Shown: in pieces, positions 25,335 to 36,000 of the stretch | How the letters are laid out: every line of letters begins with the position of its first letter | Numbering within the stretch: the stretch's first letter is position 1 | Assembly: GCA_030849075.1 (NCBI GenBank) | Contig: JASAOO010003502.1 | Span: forward strand, 17,378-81,377 | DNA: 64,000 bases | Origin: Zelonia costaricensis | Taxonomy: Eukaryota > Euglenozoa > Kinetoplastea > Trypanosomatida > Trypanosomatidae | Reading direction: 5' to 3' | Made by a program: the position numbers and the translations under genes | Notes under the pieces: model-generated | Seen by the model: the letters and a program-made list of their open reading frames with translations, nothing else | What the model was told of the DNA's origin: nothing | Databases searched by the model: none

Positions 25335-28028
25335 TCAGGCGGGGGACAGCTCGCCACGACGCGTCTGCTCCGCCGTCACAGCGGCGAGCACCTGCTGCAG
25401 CCGCAGCCGCGCCACCTCCAGCTGCATCGCGTCGAGCTGACCCACCGCCTCTTCCACCTCACCGCGGAAGCCCACGTAGGGGCGCGGAGCGGAGAGGTTG
25501 CGAAGGGGGGTGGTGACCGAGGTCGCCTGCGTGCTGGTCTGCATCCCGCGCCGGTCCTCGGCGCTGCGACGCGTGTCGTCGCGCGAGCTCGGGGTTTCCT
25601 CGTCATGCACCACCGTCGCCAGAGGAGAGAAGGGCGTGCGGGGTGTTGAAGAGAAGGGGGCGCTGAACGACGGCAGGACGAGCCGCCAGAGCGCCTCGCC
25701 GATGCTGACCGCGTCCCACTTGCGCTTGCACATCTGTACCACAGCTGCACTTGTGCCGCTGCAAGGGTGGCCGAGGCGAGCGCCATGCCGATTGGCCAGC
25801 GCGTCAAGGTCGTCGTCGATGTCGCCTACATTCGCGTACACGTCCTCGTCATCCAGCTCCTCGTACGGATCCGCATCTCCGCGCGCCTGCGCGTTGTCCC
25901 TGACAGCATCGCACGACTCAAGTTGCATGTCACTCTTGACCCCTGCACGGTACCGGTCGGCACTCGCGGCGGCATCGACGTGGTCGCGCTGGTCTTGCGC
26001 CGTCGCGGCGTAGCTCGGCTGTTGGCTGGAGGTGAACGAAACACCGTTTGACTCCTCTCCCGGCCAACTCCCTGTAGTGCCCACTGACGGCGTAGCGGCA
26101 GCACAGCTGAACCGTGACGTCGCGGCGGTCTTTGCGGACGGCGGCGCAGCACGTGTGTGTACCGCGCCCTTCACGTTTCCCCCCGTCGCAGACGCGTCGC
26201 TGAACGCTTCGGAAAGCTGCCGTGTCGGCAACCGCGTCGTCGCCTCGCGAGTGCCGTCGGCGTCTTCGGCCTCATCACGCCCCGCTGCCGAGCCATGCGG
26301 CCAGGCGGAGGGGCTGTGCCCCACTCCGAAAAACACGGCGAGCCAGCCAGACGGGGACACTGGGGCGGGCGCGGGCGTGGCGCGGCCGCTGGTGTGGCGA
26401 CCACGGCCACTGACCGCTGCGGCCCTACAAAGGTGCGCACCTGCACCGCTCGGTCCGTCACTGTGGAGGCGCTCACCAGGGGACGGCGATGGTGGGGCGA
26501 CGAGGGCGGGGGCGAGCAGGCGAAGACCCCGACTGGTCGTGGCCACCGCCAGCGCCTTCACCCGCACGTACAGCCGCGCCAGGGAGAAGGCGACGACGAG
26601 GTGGACGGACGGAATCTCCTCGCAGCGGCCGCGGCCCCGGCGCGGGCGATTGCGCGGCTCGCCGCTGTTCTCTGCGTTGTCTGACGCGCCGTGCTCGCCA
26701 CCCGCGTCTCCCCCTTCTCGCGCGTTCTCCGCTGCTGCCTCGCTTCCACCGGCGCGCCTATCCATGCCACGCCCCCGCTGCGCAGGGGGCGAGATCGGCG
26801 GCTGGGCGCAGTCTCCAAACCACGCGTCGAGCGGCTGGGCATCTTGTCCGTCGTAGAGCAGCACAGACGCCGCGTCCGGCGCAGCTGCGGCGGTGGCCGC
26901 GTCGACGGCGCCGCGGCCCCAGTTGTCGCGACCACTCGCCGCGTTGTGTGTGGCGCTCAAGAAGCTGCCGTTGCGACTTCCCGCGTGTTCACCGTGCAGG
27001 GCGGTGTAGTAGCTGTGGCTGAGGATGTCGTCCCAGTGCTGCTGTTGCTGCTGCTGGTGGTGGTGGGCCGGCGAGGAGGCGGCAGCCGCGACTGCTCGCG
27101 CTGCTGTGCCGCTACCCATTCCCACTACTCGAGTAGCAGGCGACACCTGCGCGACGTCACCGGCCCCGTAGCAGCCCGCCACCTCAGCCCCATCCAGCGC
27201 GTCGGGGTGCGGCAGCTCGGACAACTTGCGAATCTCGGCGCAGCGCACGTCGCGGCAGTGCCGGCAGAAGCGCATCTCGCGGCCACCGATCAGATACTCC
27301 TCCATGAGCAGCACCGTGAGAGAGTGCATGGCCGCGTCGTCACGGTGCTGCTGGCGACTCGAGTGCGACGTTGATGGCGAGTGACGTTGCGAGTATGGTG
27401 CTTCGCGGTGGGGTGACGCCGTGTCGACGGCGTACTCGTCCAGGGAAGTGGATTTCTGCTGCCGCAACGCAGTCGGTGCCGCGGCGACGCCGCTCGTGTT
27501 GCAGTGCTGCACGTGCCGCTGACTGGATGAGTCCCGACTTGCGACGATGTCGTCGCCATGTGCGTCTTCGTGCGGCAGCTCCTCGGTCAGCTGATCTGCT
27601 GCTTCGGCGTGTTGCTGGCGATGCCGCTGGTGGCGGCGGTGGCTGAAGGACGCGGCTCGGGAGAGGTACGAGTCGGATGTGTCGCGTAGGCAGGGGTCCT
27701 CCAGCCGCGCGGGTGTGGGACGCGGTGGGGTTGGGGTTGCGGGCGAGGAGACAAGCGAGCTCGTGAGCGCGCCCGACGCCGTGCCGTCCGCGCCGCTGTA
27801 GGGCGAGTGCACTGCGGCGGTGGCGCCCTTTGTGATGCCGTGCGAGAAGCTACACCCGTCGACGATGCCGCTCATGAAATCATCGTGGGGTTCGCCGCCG
27901 TCGCGAGTAGGCTGGTACGGCGCGAGCTCGCCGCACGCGAGGCACACCCACACCAGCTCGCCCGTGTACGGGCACGCGGCTGCCGCATACCCGGCACGCG
28001 GCCCGTAGGCCAAGGCCCCTCCGTCCAT
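25335..28028 (-). CDS. Hypothetical 897-residue protein with separated Cys knuckles
   Basis: I do not recognise the family. The N-terminus has CPYTGELVWVCLACGEL (C19, C29, C32), and after about 220 low-complexity residues a second knuckle has MRFCRHCRDVRC (C255, C258, C263), flanked by LLMEEYLIGGRE and EIRKLSELPHPDALD. Together they may form one zinc site interrupted by a disordered insertion (inference). A middle segment, SVHLVVAFSLARLYVRVKAL (about 475-500), is hydrophobic/basic. An acidic motif, DPYEELDDEDVYANVGDIDD, lies at about 718-740, and a region with MCKRKWDAVSIGEALWRLVL at about 763-783. The C-terminal about 45 residues are helical (EEAVGQLDAMQLEVARLRLQ) and probably coiled. The ATG at 28028 follows a splice-like AG by nine bases. 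Confidence 0.85.
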   Translation of the reverse strand: MDGGALAYGPRAGYAAAACPYTGELVWVCLACGELAPYQPTRDGGEPHDDFMSGIVDGCSFSHGITKGATAAVHSPYSGADGTASGALTSSLVSSPATPTPPRPTPARLEDPCLRDTSDSYLSRAASFSHRRHQRHRQQHAEAADQLTEELPHEDAHGDDIVASRDSSSQRHVQHCNTSGVAAAPTALRQQKSTSLDEYAVDTASPHREAPYSQRHSPSTSHSSRQQHRDDAAMHSLTVLLMEEYLIGGREMRFCRHCRDVRCAEIRKLSELPHPDALDGAEVAGCYGAGDVAQVSPATRVVGMGSGTAARAVAAAASSPAHHHQQQQQQHWDDILSHSYYTALHGEHAGSRNGSFLSATHNAASGRDNWGRGAVDAATAAAAPDAASVLLYDGQDAQPLDAWFGDCAQPPISPPAQRGRGMDRRAGGSEAAAENAREGGDAGGEHGASDNAENSGEPRNRPRRGRGRCEEIPSVHLVVAFSLARLYVRVKALAVATTSRGLRLLAPALVAPPSPSPGERLHSDGPSGAGAHLCRAAAVSGRGRHTSGRATPAPAPVSPSGWLAVFFGVGHSPSAWPHGSAAGRDEAEDADGTREATTRLPTRQLSEAFSDASATGGNVKGAVHTRAAPPSAKTAATSRFSCAAATPSVGTTGSWPGEESNGVSFTSSQQPSYAATAQDQRDHVDAAASADRYRAGVKSDMQLESCDAVRDNAQARGDADPYEELDDEDVYANVGDIDDDLDALANRHGARLGHPCSGTSAAVVQMCKRKWDAVSIGEALWRLVLPSFSAPFSSTPRTPFSPLATVVHDEETPSSRDDTRRSAEDRRGMQTSTQATSVTTPLRNLSAPRPYVGFRGEVEEAVGQLDAMQLEVARLRLQQVLAAVTAEQTRRGELSPA

Positions 28029-28037
28029 CGGTGACAG

Positions 28038-28125
28038 CTACCGCGTGCGAGTTGTGTGTGGGGAAGGGTCGAGCAGAAAGGCAAGCGAGGGCAGAGGAGT
28101 GGCGTAAGAGAACAAAAGAAAAGAA
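28038..28125 (-). promoter_or_regulatory. Predicted trans-splice acceptor for the 897-residue gene
   Basis: The minus strand has a T-rich tract (about 28125-28105, with TTTCTTTTCTTTTGTTCTCT). The next AG in the minus direction is only at 28039-28038, leaving a 9-base 5' UTR. The roughly 65 bases between tract and AG contain no other AG. Confidence 0.4.
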
Positions 28126-28244
28126 ACGAAGCACGGGCAATCGGTGCGGTCGTGTGCGCTGACGTGGAAACTTGCCCCGTGTGCCAGCGATACGGCAACT
28201 CTTACGGACAAAGGGGGAGGGGAGGGAAGGGAAAGAGGCGACGC

Positions 28245-28279
28245 GCCCGTGTGCGCCCGTGTGCACCCGTGTGCACCCA
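28245..28279. repeat. Tandem 10-base repeat
   Basis: About three and a half copies of a unit close to GCCCGTGTGC/ACCCGTGTGC, head to tail, in the 5' flank of the 897-residue gene. Confidence 0.75.
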
Positions 28280-30077
28280 CGCAGAGCGCGCGCAAGACAG
28301 CACGCTGACGGGGGGGGGACAGAGGTGGAGGTGCGGGGCGCGCGGGCTGAGCGTGAACCGGAAAGAAGTGATCGATGAAGCGGGGGGGGGGGGGAAGATG
28401 AAGCAAGTGACGCACCGGGCAAGTTGAAGTGCGTGGCACTCGAGGCGGTGGAAGAAGAGGGAGGGACAGGAGGGGTGAGGGTGCGAGGAAAGGGATGGGG
28501 AGAGGAGAGACGCGAAGGGAGCAGGCGGAACCAGAGGAGGTGCCAGCGGAGTGGCAGCGTTGTGATGACCACAGAAAGCGACGCTGCAATTTCGGTATGT
28601 GGATGTGTGTGTGTATGTGTGTGTGTGGGTGGGTCGGTGTGAGGGTGCGTGTGCAGAGCCGTAACAGTGCAGCCCCCCTCCTCCCCAAACAGAAAACCAA
28701 CAACAAGGAGAAGAAAACACTTCCGCACAGGCAAACAACCACGCACACGCACACGCACACGCACACACAGCGCCAGCACACGGAGACAGGAAGAGGGCAG
28801 AGAGAGGGGGGGGGCGAAGGGAAGCGGAGCGAGGCGGAGTACCCAAGGAGATGAGGGAGCTACGCTTCAGAACAACATCAAGACTAGCCTACACACATAC
28901 ACACATACACGCGAAGCACTTGTTGATATGCCCCCGTTTCCGTTCCCCTTCCTGTACAGTGCGGGGAAGCGCGGAGATGGTGGCACGGTGAGCGGGAAAC
29001 AGCAGAGAGACAAAGCAAGCTGGACGAGGATGACAGAGCACGCCAGGGACGAGGACGTGCCTTGGAAGCGCAGACGTGGGGAGGATGTCGAGGGAGAGGG
29101 GGGGAGGGGAAAGGGGAGGTCAGAGCGGCCACGAAGGGACCGGTGCAAGAACAGCACAAGGGGGAGAGGGAGACGGGGTGGAAGAGACCGGGACCGGGAA
29201 GCCCTTCTCCTACAGTGCCGGGCCCGGTGCGGCTCTGCAGCGATGACAAAAGCAGCGCACCGCACACGGTGGTGGGGGACACCGACACTGAAGGCGCCTG
29301 CGGTGGGAGAGAGAGGGGCCGTCAGGTGAGGAGGGGAGGGGGGCCGGAGGAAGCTGAACTTAGTGAAGGTTGTGTGTATGTGTGTGTGCGTGTGTGTAAG
29401 TAGCGTAGATGCGGTACACGGAGTGGAGGGACAGGGCGTGCGTGAGAGAGAGGTGGGGAGGGGGAGGGGAGGCCAACGTTTGCCTAGGTCACACGATGTC
29501 GGGCACGTGCAGCGTGAATACGAAGCGTGGCAGAAGAAGCAGATCCCACCACCACCACCCCACACTCCGTCTTTCTGTCTCTCTCTACGTTGAGAATTCC
29601 GTGGCTGATACCGTGCAGCTTCTGTGTACCGCCGTCGCGGTGTTGAGCCTCCCCCGTTCGTGCGAACGAGAAGAGTGGTCACTCCAGTGCCGCGCCTCTC
29701 GCCCTTCTCGGGGAGGAGGGGGGGAGGCAGACTAGGTGCACGTAAAGGGGCTGCGATTACCCCGACTAAACTCGCTTCTTCTTCTTCGCGGTGGAACTCA
29801 GTTCGATGCTGATGTTGCGGGATACGGGCATACATGAAGAGCGTAGAGCTGCTGCACATCAAATGGGAAAAGAAGTCGAGGACACGCGCCCGACACGGGG
29901 AAGAAAACAAGAGCAACACGCCGACACACAAACACGCAGTGAACGCGGAAGTGCGGCAGAGGTAAGGTGCAGAGTTGGAGAGAGGCACGCGGGGTTGGTG
30001 GTGCTGTGTGTCCGCGTCCAAGTGGGCAGCGCTGTCGCACCGCGGCTCAACTCTTTCTCCCCCTTCGTGCCGCGGCT

Positions 30078-33000
30078 CTACCGCCGAGTCTTCTTCGCCG
30101 CCGTCGGCGCGGCGGCCTTCGCCTCCACCTCGCGTAGCACCGCCGCGGCATCGCCAACGCTGGCGACGTCGTAGGTGGGTGTGATCATCAAGCCCATCTG
30201 TTCCGACAGCTGCGCCCCTGTCGCGGCGGTGAAGCGCTTCACCAGCGCACGCATCAGCGCCTGCTGCCCGGCCGTCGCCACGCCGCCAACCGGTGCAACG
30301 CTGTGCAGCGCCGTCATCCCCGCCCTGTCCTCGTCCTCGTCGTCGTAGTCGTCCGCGTCGTCCTCGTCCGCGCGGCGCGCATCGTCGCTCGCGGTGGGTG
30401 GCGGCGTCGGTGGCAGCACAGAACTGCTTCGCCGCCCGCCAACTGTGAGCGCCGTGCTCACCTCACGGTGCGTCAGCGCCATGGGCAACGAGGTGGTCTG
30501 CGAGCGTCGCGAGTCGCCGGTGTCGAAGCCACGGGACGCGCGGGTGGCGCGGCGCTGGCGCTGCGCGTCCTGGCCCATGCGCCAGTGCGCCGGCCAACGC
30601 CGCAAAACCCAATCCTCCAGCCGCGCAGCCATGACCGTGGGCGCTCGCGCCGCTGCCGCGGCACCACCGGCGAGGCCCACCGACGTCACCGAGCCGCGCT
30701 CATCGCCGTGTTGCCCAAACGGCGGACGCCCTGTCGGCTCCGCGTCGCACGGGACGAAGGGCGGCACGTTCAACAACGGCACAGTCTCCGTGGCAGTCGT
30801 GGCCGCGTCGGTGCTCGTGCCGGACAGCACCGGCCGCGTGCCGAACTGCTTCCAGCGCGTGTCGGCGAGTCGCGCCGCCAGCGTGCGCATCGTTGCCGCG
30901 GCGCTGGCACGCTGCCCTGCGCCACCACCCGCGTTGCCAATACCGGAGAGCAGCATCGGCGTCAAGGACACGAGCAGAGCCGCGTCGTAGCGGTGATCCG
31001 CCGGGTCGATGAGCTCGGCGGATGCTTCGTCCGCGACCTTGCGTGCCAGCAGCGCGCGCAGCAGCGGAACGTCTGTGGGTGGTGGCGCCGTCGCCCGCGC
31101 GGGGGCGGTGCGGCGCGGCGCCGCGTTGCCCGTAGACGGCGGGGTTCGCACCCCGCTGGTCGCCCCACGCGGCGTGAGGGGGGCAGGGCGCTGCTTGGAG
31201 GCGGCGGCGGCGCGGCGCTGGTCCAGCATGCCGGCACCGGTGCACCGCTCGATCACGGCCGGCAGGCTGCCCATGCCCGTTCCCGGTCCCACGAGCGAAA
31301 CCGTAAGCGCAGCCCCACCCCCACCCCCACCGCCCATCGCCGACGTCACCCCATCCGCTCGACTGACCGAACCGCGCGGCCCCGTCGCACTGCGCCGGGC
31401 CGCCGCGTCGCTACCGCTCTCCAGCCCGAGGGGGTCGTCCGCGCCATCGGCGTCAGCGTCGCCAGCGCTGTCGTCCGGACCAGGCATCATGAGCGGGTAC
31501 ACGACGAACTGCTGGCACTCCAGCAGGAAGATGACGTCCAGCTGCGAGAGTCGCGGGGGTGCGGCGGTGGTGGTAGTGCTGCTGCGGCGCGCTGGCGGCC
31601 CGTTGCGGCCCTGCGACAGCGTCAGCGATGCGGTGCCGGCCGACGCGTTCGACGACGCCCGCGACCGGCGCCCCAGCAGCATCCCGCTCGGCGACGCCGC
31701 TGCGGTAAGAGGGAGGCGGGGTAGCAGCGGCGATGACGCCAGGCCCGACGGCCCGGTGTAGCCGCCGGCTGAGGCGGCGTCAGGGCCGACGCCGTCGCCG
31801 AAATGGCGCCTGCCATCCCTGGGCTCTGTCGTCGCCGTCGCGGCCGCGGGCTTGCCGGTGGCGGACGGTGGGAGTAGCAGCCTGCTGTAGGCGCTCAGCG
31901 TCGGCGCCGCATCCTCGCCGTCGCTGTGGCCGTCCCCACCGCCGCCGCCGCGGTGATGGCGTCCGCGCTGTTCACGCCCGCTGCCATCACGACCGCCACC
32001 CACGTGGCCGCCGTCGTGCTGCGAGCCGTGGCCGCCCCCGCCCTCCTGCAGCTCGCCGTAAAGCTGGACCAGCTCATCTTCGAAGGCGCAGAGGCCGAGG
32101 TGGAGCAGACTCACCTCCTCGCTCAGCAAGATCGGGAGGATGCCGGCGCCGCCGCCCGCGACCGCGCTGCCGCCGCGCCGTCCGGCTCCGCGACCGCCCA
32201 TGCCGCCGTGCGCCTGCCCGCGACCGCGCCCGCGGCCCCGCCCTGCCGACGTGAGGAAGGCTGCCGCCGACAGCCGCTGCGCCTCGAGGGCGTTGTAGAA
32301 GAGCGTCACGTCGGTGTAGGCGGGGTGGCGCTGCGCCTCCCACTGCTGCCGCGCATGCGTGGTGGCCGCCCGCGTGAGGTACGGCAGCGTGCCCGGCCGC
32401 CCCCGCTTCTCCCCACCGTTGCCGCCAGCTCCAGCAGCCGCCAAGCCACCCATCGCCCCCGCGGCCCCACCGGCTCCCGCGCGGATCGCCGCGTGCGACA
32501 GCGACTGGGCGGCGACCTGCTCGAACAAAGCTGCCTTGGCCCGCTCCTGCAGGAGGTGACGGCGGCGGGTGATCTGCTGCTGCCGCCGCTCCGCGTTGAT
32601 CATCGCGGCGATGCGGCGGTCACGCAGCTGCTCCTCCTGCTGCGGCGTCCGCGTCGGCACGAGCGTGCCATTCTTGGTCGCCTGCGCGTCGAGGAAGTCG
32701 CCGCTGGGGTGCCGACGATGTGGCGACGCGCTGCTGTTGCTGTCGCCCGTGACGCGCGCCAGCGCGTTGGCCGACTCGCTCGCCGTCGCCGCAACTTCCG
32801 CACCGGTCATGTCTAACAGCGAGACGAAGCGGTCCGTTGCCAGCACCAGCCGCGGCACCGGGAAGAAGCGCAGAATGTGGCGCCTGCGGCGTGGCAGCGG
32901 CGCCGAGCTCATGCTCTGCCCGCGTGCTGTCATGCGCCTGCTCGCGCTGTCGCTTGCGCCGTGCTGGAAGGGGGCGTCGTCGTCCTCTGTGTCGCTCGTG

Positions 33001-36000
33001 AACGCGTACGCCTCGCGGCCGTGGCGGTCAAAGAAGACGACGCGCTGGAAAGCGCGGGGGTTGGGCCGGTACGTGGGCGGCACGCAGCCGTACCACTCCA
33101 GCATCTGCAGCATGGCCGGCGTGTGGGCGTAGTCGAAGGCGGTGAGGCCGTGCGCGTTGACGCGCAGCATGCACCGCAGGTACTCGCGCGGCACGGCGCC
33201 GCCGTAGCGCGAGTCGCGTGCCCCGCGCCGCCGCTCGTTATGCGAGGCACCCCCGTTGTCGTCGTCGCGGTTGTACACGTCAGAGGCGTCGTCGGACGCG
33301 TCGTCCTCCTCCGAGGCCTCGATGGACTCGTCGATGGGGAAGCGCCCGGGCCGCCCGCCGACCGGCTCCGGGTCCAGGCCGTTCGTCACAAACCACAGGT
33401 AGCAGTACTCGAGGTAGTACTCCGCGAGCTGGCACTGGTCGTGCATCACCAGCAGGTGCAGAAGCGTGTCGCGATGCTGGCGGGTCTGGTAGCGGAGAGT
33501 CAGCGCGAGCTCGCCGTGCGCGGCGGCGATGGGGGCGACCGCACCGGCACCGGCGCCTGCCGCGTTGGGTGCTACGGTGCCGGCGAGGAACAGGTCCAGC
33601 ACGGGCACCGACAAGGCCGCGCGCTGGTCCAGCAGAAACAGAATCGTGTCGATGGTGGCGCTGGACGGTCGCGGCGAGCGCAGGACACGGGTGGAGTGCA
33701 GGGCCCAGTCGAGCTGCAGGTACATGAAGTACACCGGACTGGCAACGGGCGCTGCGGCATTCGCGGCAGACCCCGGCTCAGACGACGCCGGCGTCGGGGC
33801 CGGCGAAGCGCTCGATTCCTTCTGAGGGGACCGCAAAGGGCGTGCCTTGGACGAGGGTGCCACGGCCGTGGCGTTGGGCCGCCTCCGCGGCTGTGCTGCG
33901 CCAGTGGTGGTCTCCTGCTGCGGCTGCCGCCCCGCACCCAAGGCAGGCACCGCAGCCGCCGCGACCACCGGCGTCTTCACGCCCGCGTTGGCGGAGCCCG
34001 CGGCAAGCTCTGGCTGAGGTGGCGAGTGGGGACGCAGCAGCAGCGGCATCAGCGATGGCGCGGACGGCAGAGGGCCCGCACTCGCGTCGGACACGCCGAG
34101 CAGCGCCGCTGGTGGGGCTAAGCGGGTAGTCAGGGACGCGGCTGCGCTCGGCACGTCGCGGCCCACCGCGGGGTCAGCGGCAAACAGGACCGGCGCCACC
34201 ACGGACACAAGCCGCGCCGCCGTACGAGGCGAGTTGGCTGGACCTTCCTCCGCGCCAGGCGCAGTGTCGCCTCCCTCCTCGCCGGCTGCCGCGGCGGTGA
34301 AAGAGCGCGACGAGTTGGCGCGCGACTGGGGGCGGGGAGGGGGCAGCTCGACCAGCCGCGCGACTGCCCCGAGGCCCCACGTCACGGTCGTCACGCGACG
34401 CCGCCGCTCCTCGCCGGCGGCCAGGCGCCGCCGGTTGTTCTGCACGATGCTCTCCATGAACTTAAGCTCGGCGTCCGCTACGGCCGCCACACTGTCCCGC
34501 TGCGGCTCGCTCGAGTCGGCACGCCGCGAGCGGTCCCGCCCCCGCGTCGGGGACGTCAGGTTCGAGGTCTCGACGGAGGTCGACGTGGACAACCCGCGGC
34601 GCGCGGCGGTGTCGGAGTCGGTGGACGCGGATGTCGCCACTGTGAAAGAGCCCGGCAGCGGCGCGGGGGTCGATGAGCGGAGCAGAGGCGAGTGAAGGTC
34701 CAACGGCGGGGCCGTGTCGCGCCGCTGCGTGCGCCCCGCCATCGCCGCGGGGGACGCAAAGTCACCGCTACTCATGTCATCCTGCAGGTCGACGGAGGAG
34801 GCCCGGCGCTGCCCCGGCCGCCGCCGCTCCCCGTCCGCCTCCGTCCTCAGCGCCAGCAGCGTAACGAGCGACGGCGTCGCAGGCTCCGGTGCCTTGCCGA
34901 TGCGCGGCGGAGCCGCGGGGGACGGAGCGGCTGTGGACGGGGTGCTGCCGCGGCGCTTGTCGTCACGCGGGGACGCCGAGGAGATGCGGCTCCCAGGCGC
35001 CGTGACGACGGTAGGAATGCTGGTGGGGGAAAGCAGGCTGCTGTCCACTTCGCTGCCGCGCACCGCCACACTCGCGATCGTCTCGTCCAGCTCAGGCGCG
35101 TCCTCCGTGGCTCGTGCGCGCGACCGCTTTGCAAGCTTAATGTGGACGCCTTTGATGTCCTCCAGCGCTGTCACGACAGACGGACCCGGATCGGCGGCGG
35201 CGGCGGCGGCGGCGTCGGAGGCGGGGTTGGCCATGCCCTCTGGCAAGCCGCTCCGCGCGTCCACGCGGTCGTACCGCATCGGTGCCATCTGCGCCCGCAC
35301 CTCAGCAGGGGCGGCTGTGTAGAGGTACCGCAGCGTGCCGACGCTGCCGGCCGCAACAGCGAGCAGGTCGGCGTGCCGCTCCTGCAATGCCTCCCGCCAC
35401 AACAAGCGCTGCAGTCGATCCAGCACCGCGGTGGCCTGCGACGCCGTGTTGACGTTCGCGAAGGATGGGTAGTTGCTCAGGATCGCTGTCGACACGGCTT
35501 CCATGGCGCGCGAGCTGACGGGACCGCCACCGGCGAGGGTGGCATACGACGTGCTGTACGTGCCCGTGCCGAACTGCGATTGCTGCTGCTGCTGCTGCTG
35601 AAACTGGATATTGCTGATGTGCTTCAACACGACGTCGGGGAGGCGAAGCTGCAGGAGGTGGCGCAGCACGTCCTTGTCGTCGTACCGGACGGCGAGCTCG
35701 ATGGTGTCCCACAGCAGGGTGCCTACAAGGCCGTACGCCCCGGCAGACGGCGCACTGACACCCTCACCGCTCGTCCCCAGCGCCGCAGCCCCACCGGGGC
35801 CAGCGGTGCCGCCCACGTGCCCCTTGCCCCTCCCGCCCGACGAGGTCGCGTGCGTAGACGCGGGCTTGTGGCGCGCCGCACCAGCTGCCGACGCCGTCGC
35901 TGCGGCGAGCGCACCGGCAGCCCCGTCAGCTGCGTTCGTGCCCCCTTCTGCGGCCGCCTGTGACGCCGCTGTTGCGGCTGCCGGGGCAGCGCCTCCAGCG

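Larger units (their letters stand above)
28029..30077. other. 2.0 kb intergenic spacer
   Basis: No gene is supported, although a minus-strand frame of 384 codons spans 28867-30021; its translation is pyrimidine-tract and CA-repeat read-through. Contents: the 10-base tandem repeat, a 13-base G run at about 28382-28394, TG repeats at 28603-28640, CA repeats at 28739-28770 and 28892-28912, and TG repeats at 29371-29400. Confidence 0.6.

Noticed and set aside
28867..30021. Minus-strand frame of 384 codons in the spacer
   Set aside because: The translation is read-through of CT tracts and CA repeats (THTHTHIHTTF, PPSPPH). There is no folded segment, and it lies where UTRs are expected.
30303..31724. 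Plus-strand frame of 473 codons in the 3' part of the ankyrin gene
   Set aside because: Arg/Ala-rich antisense read-through with no recognisable motif.
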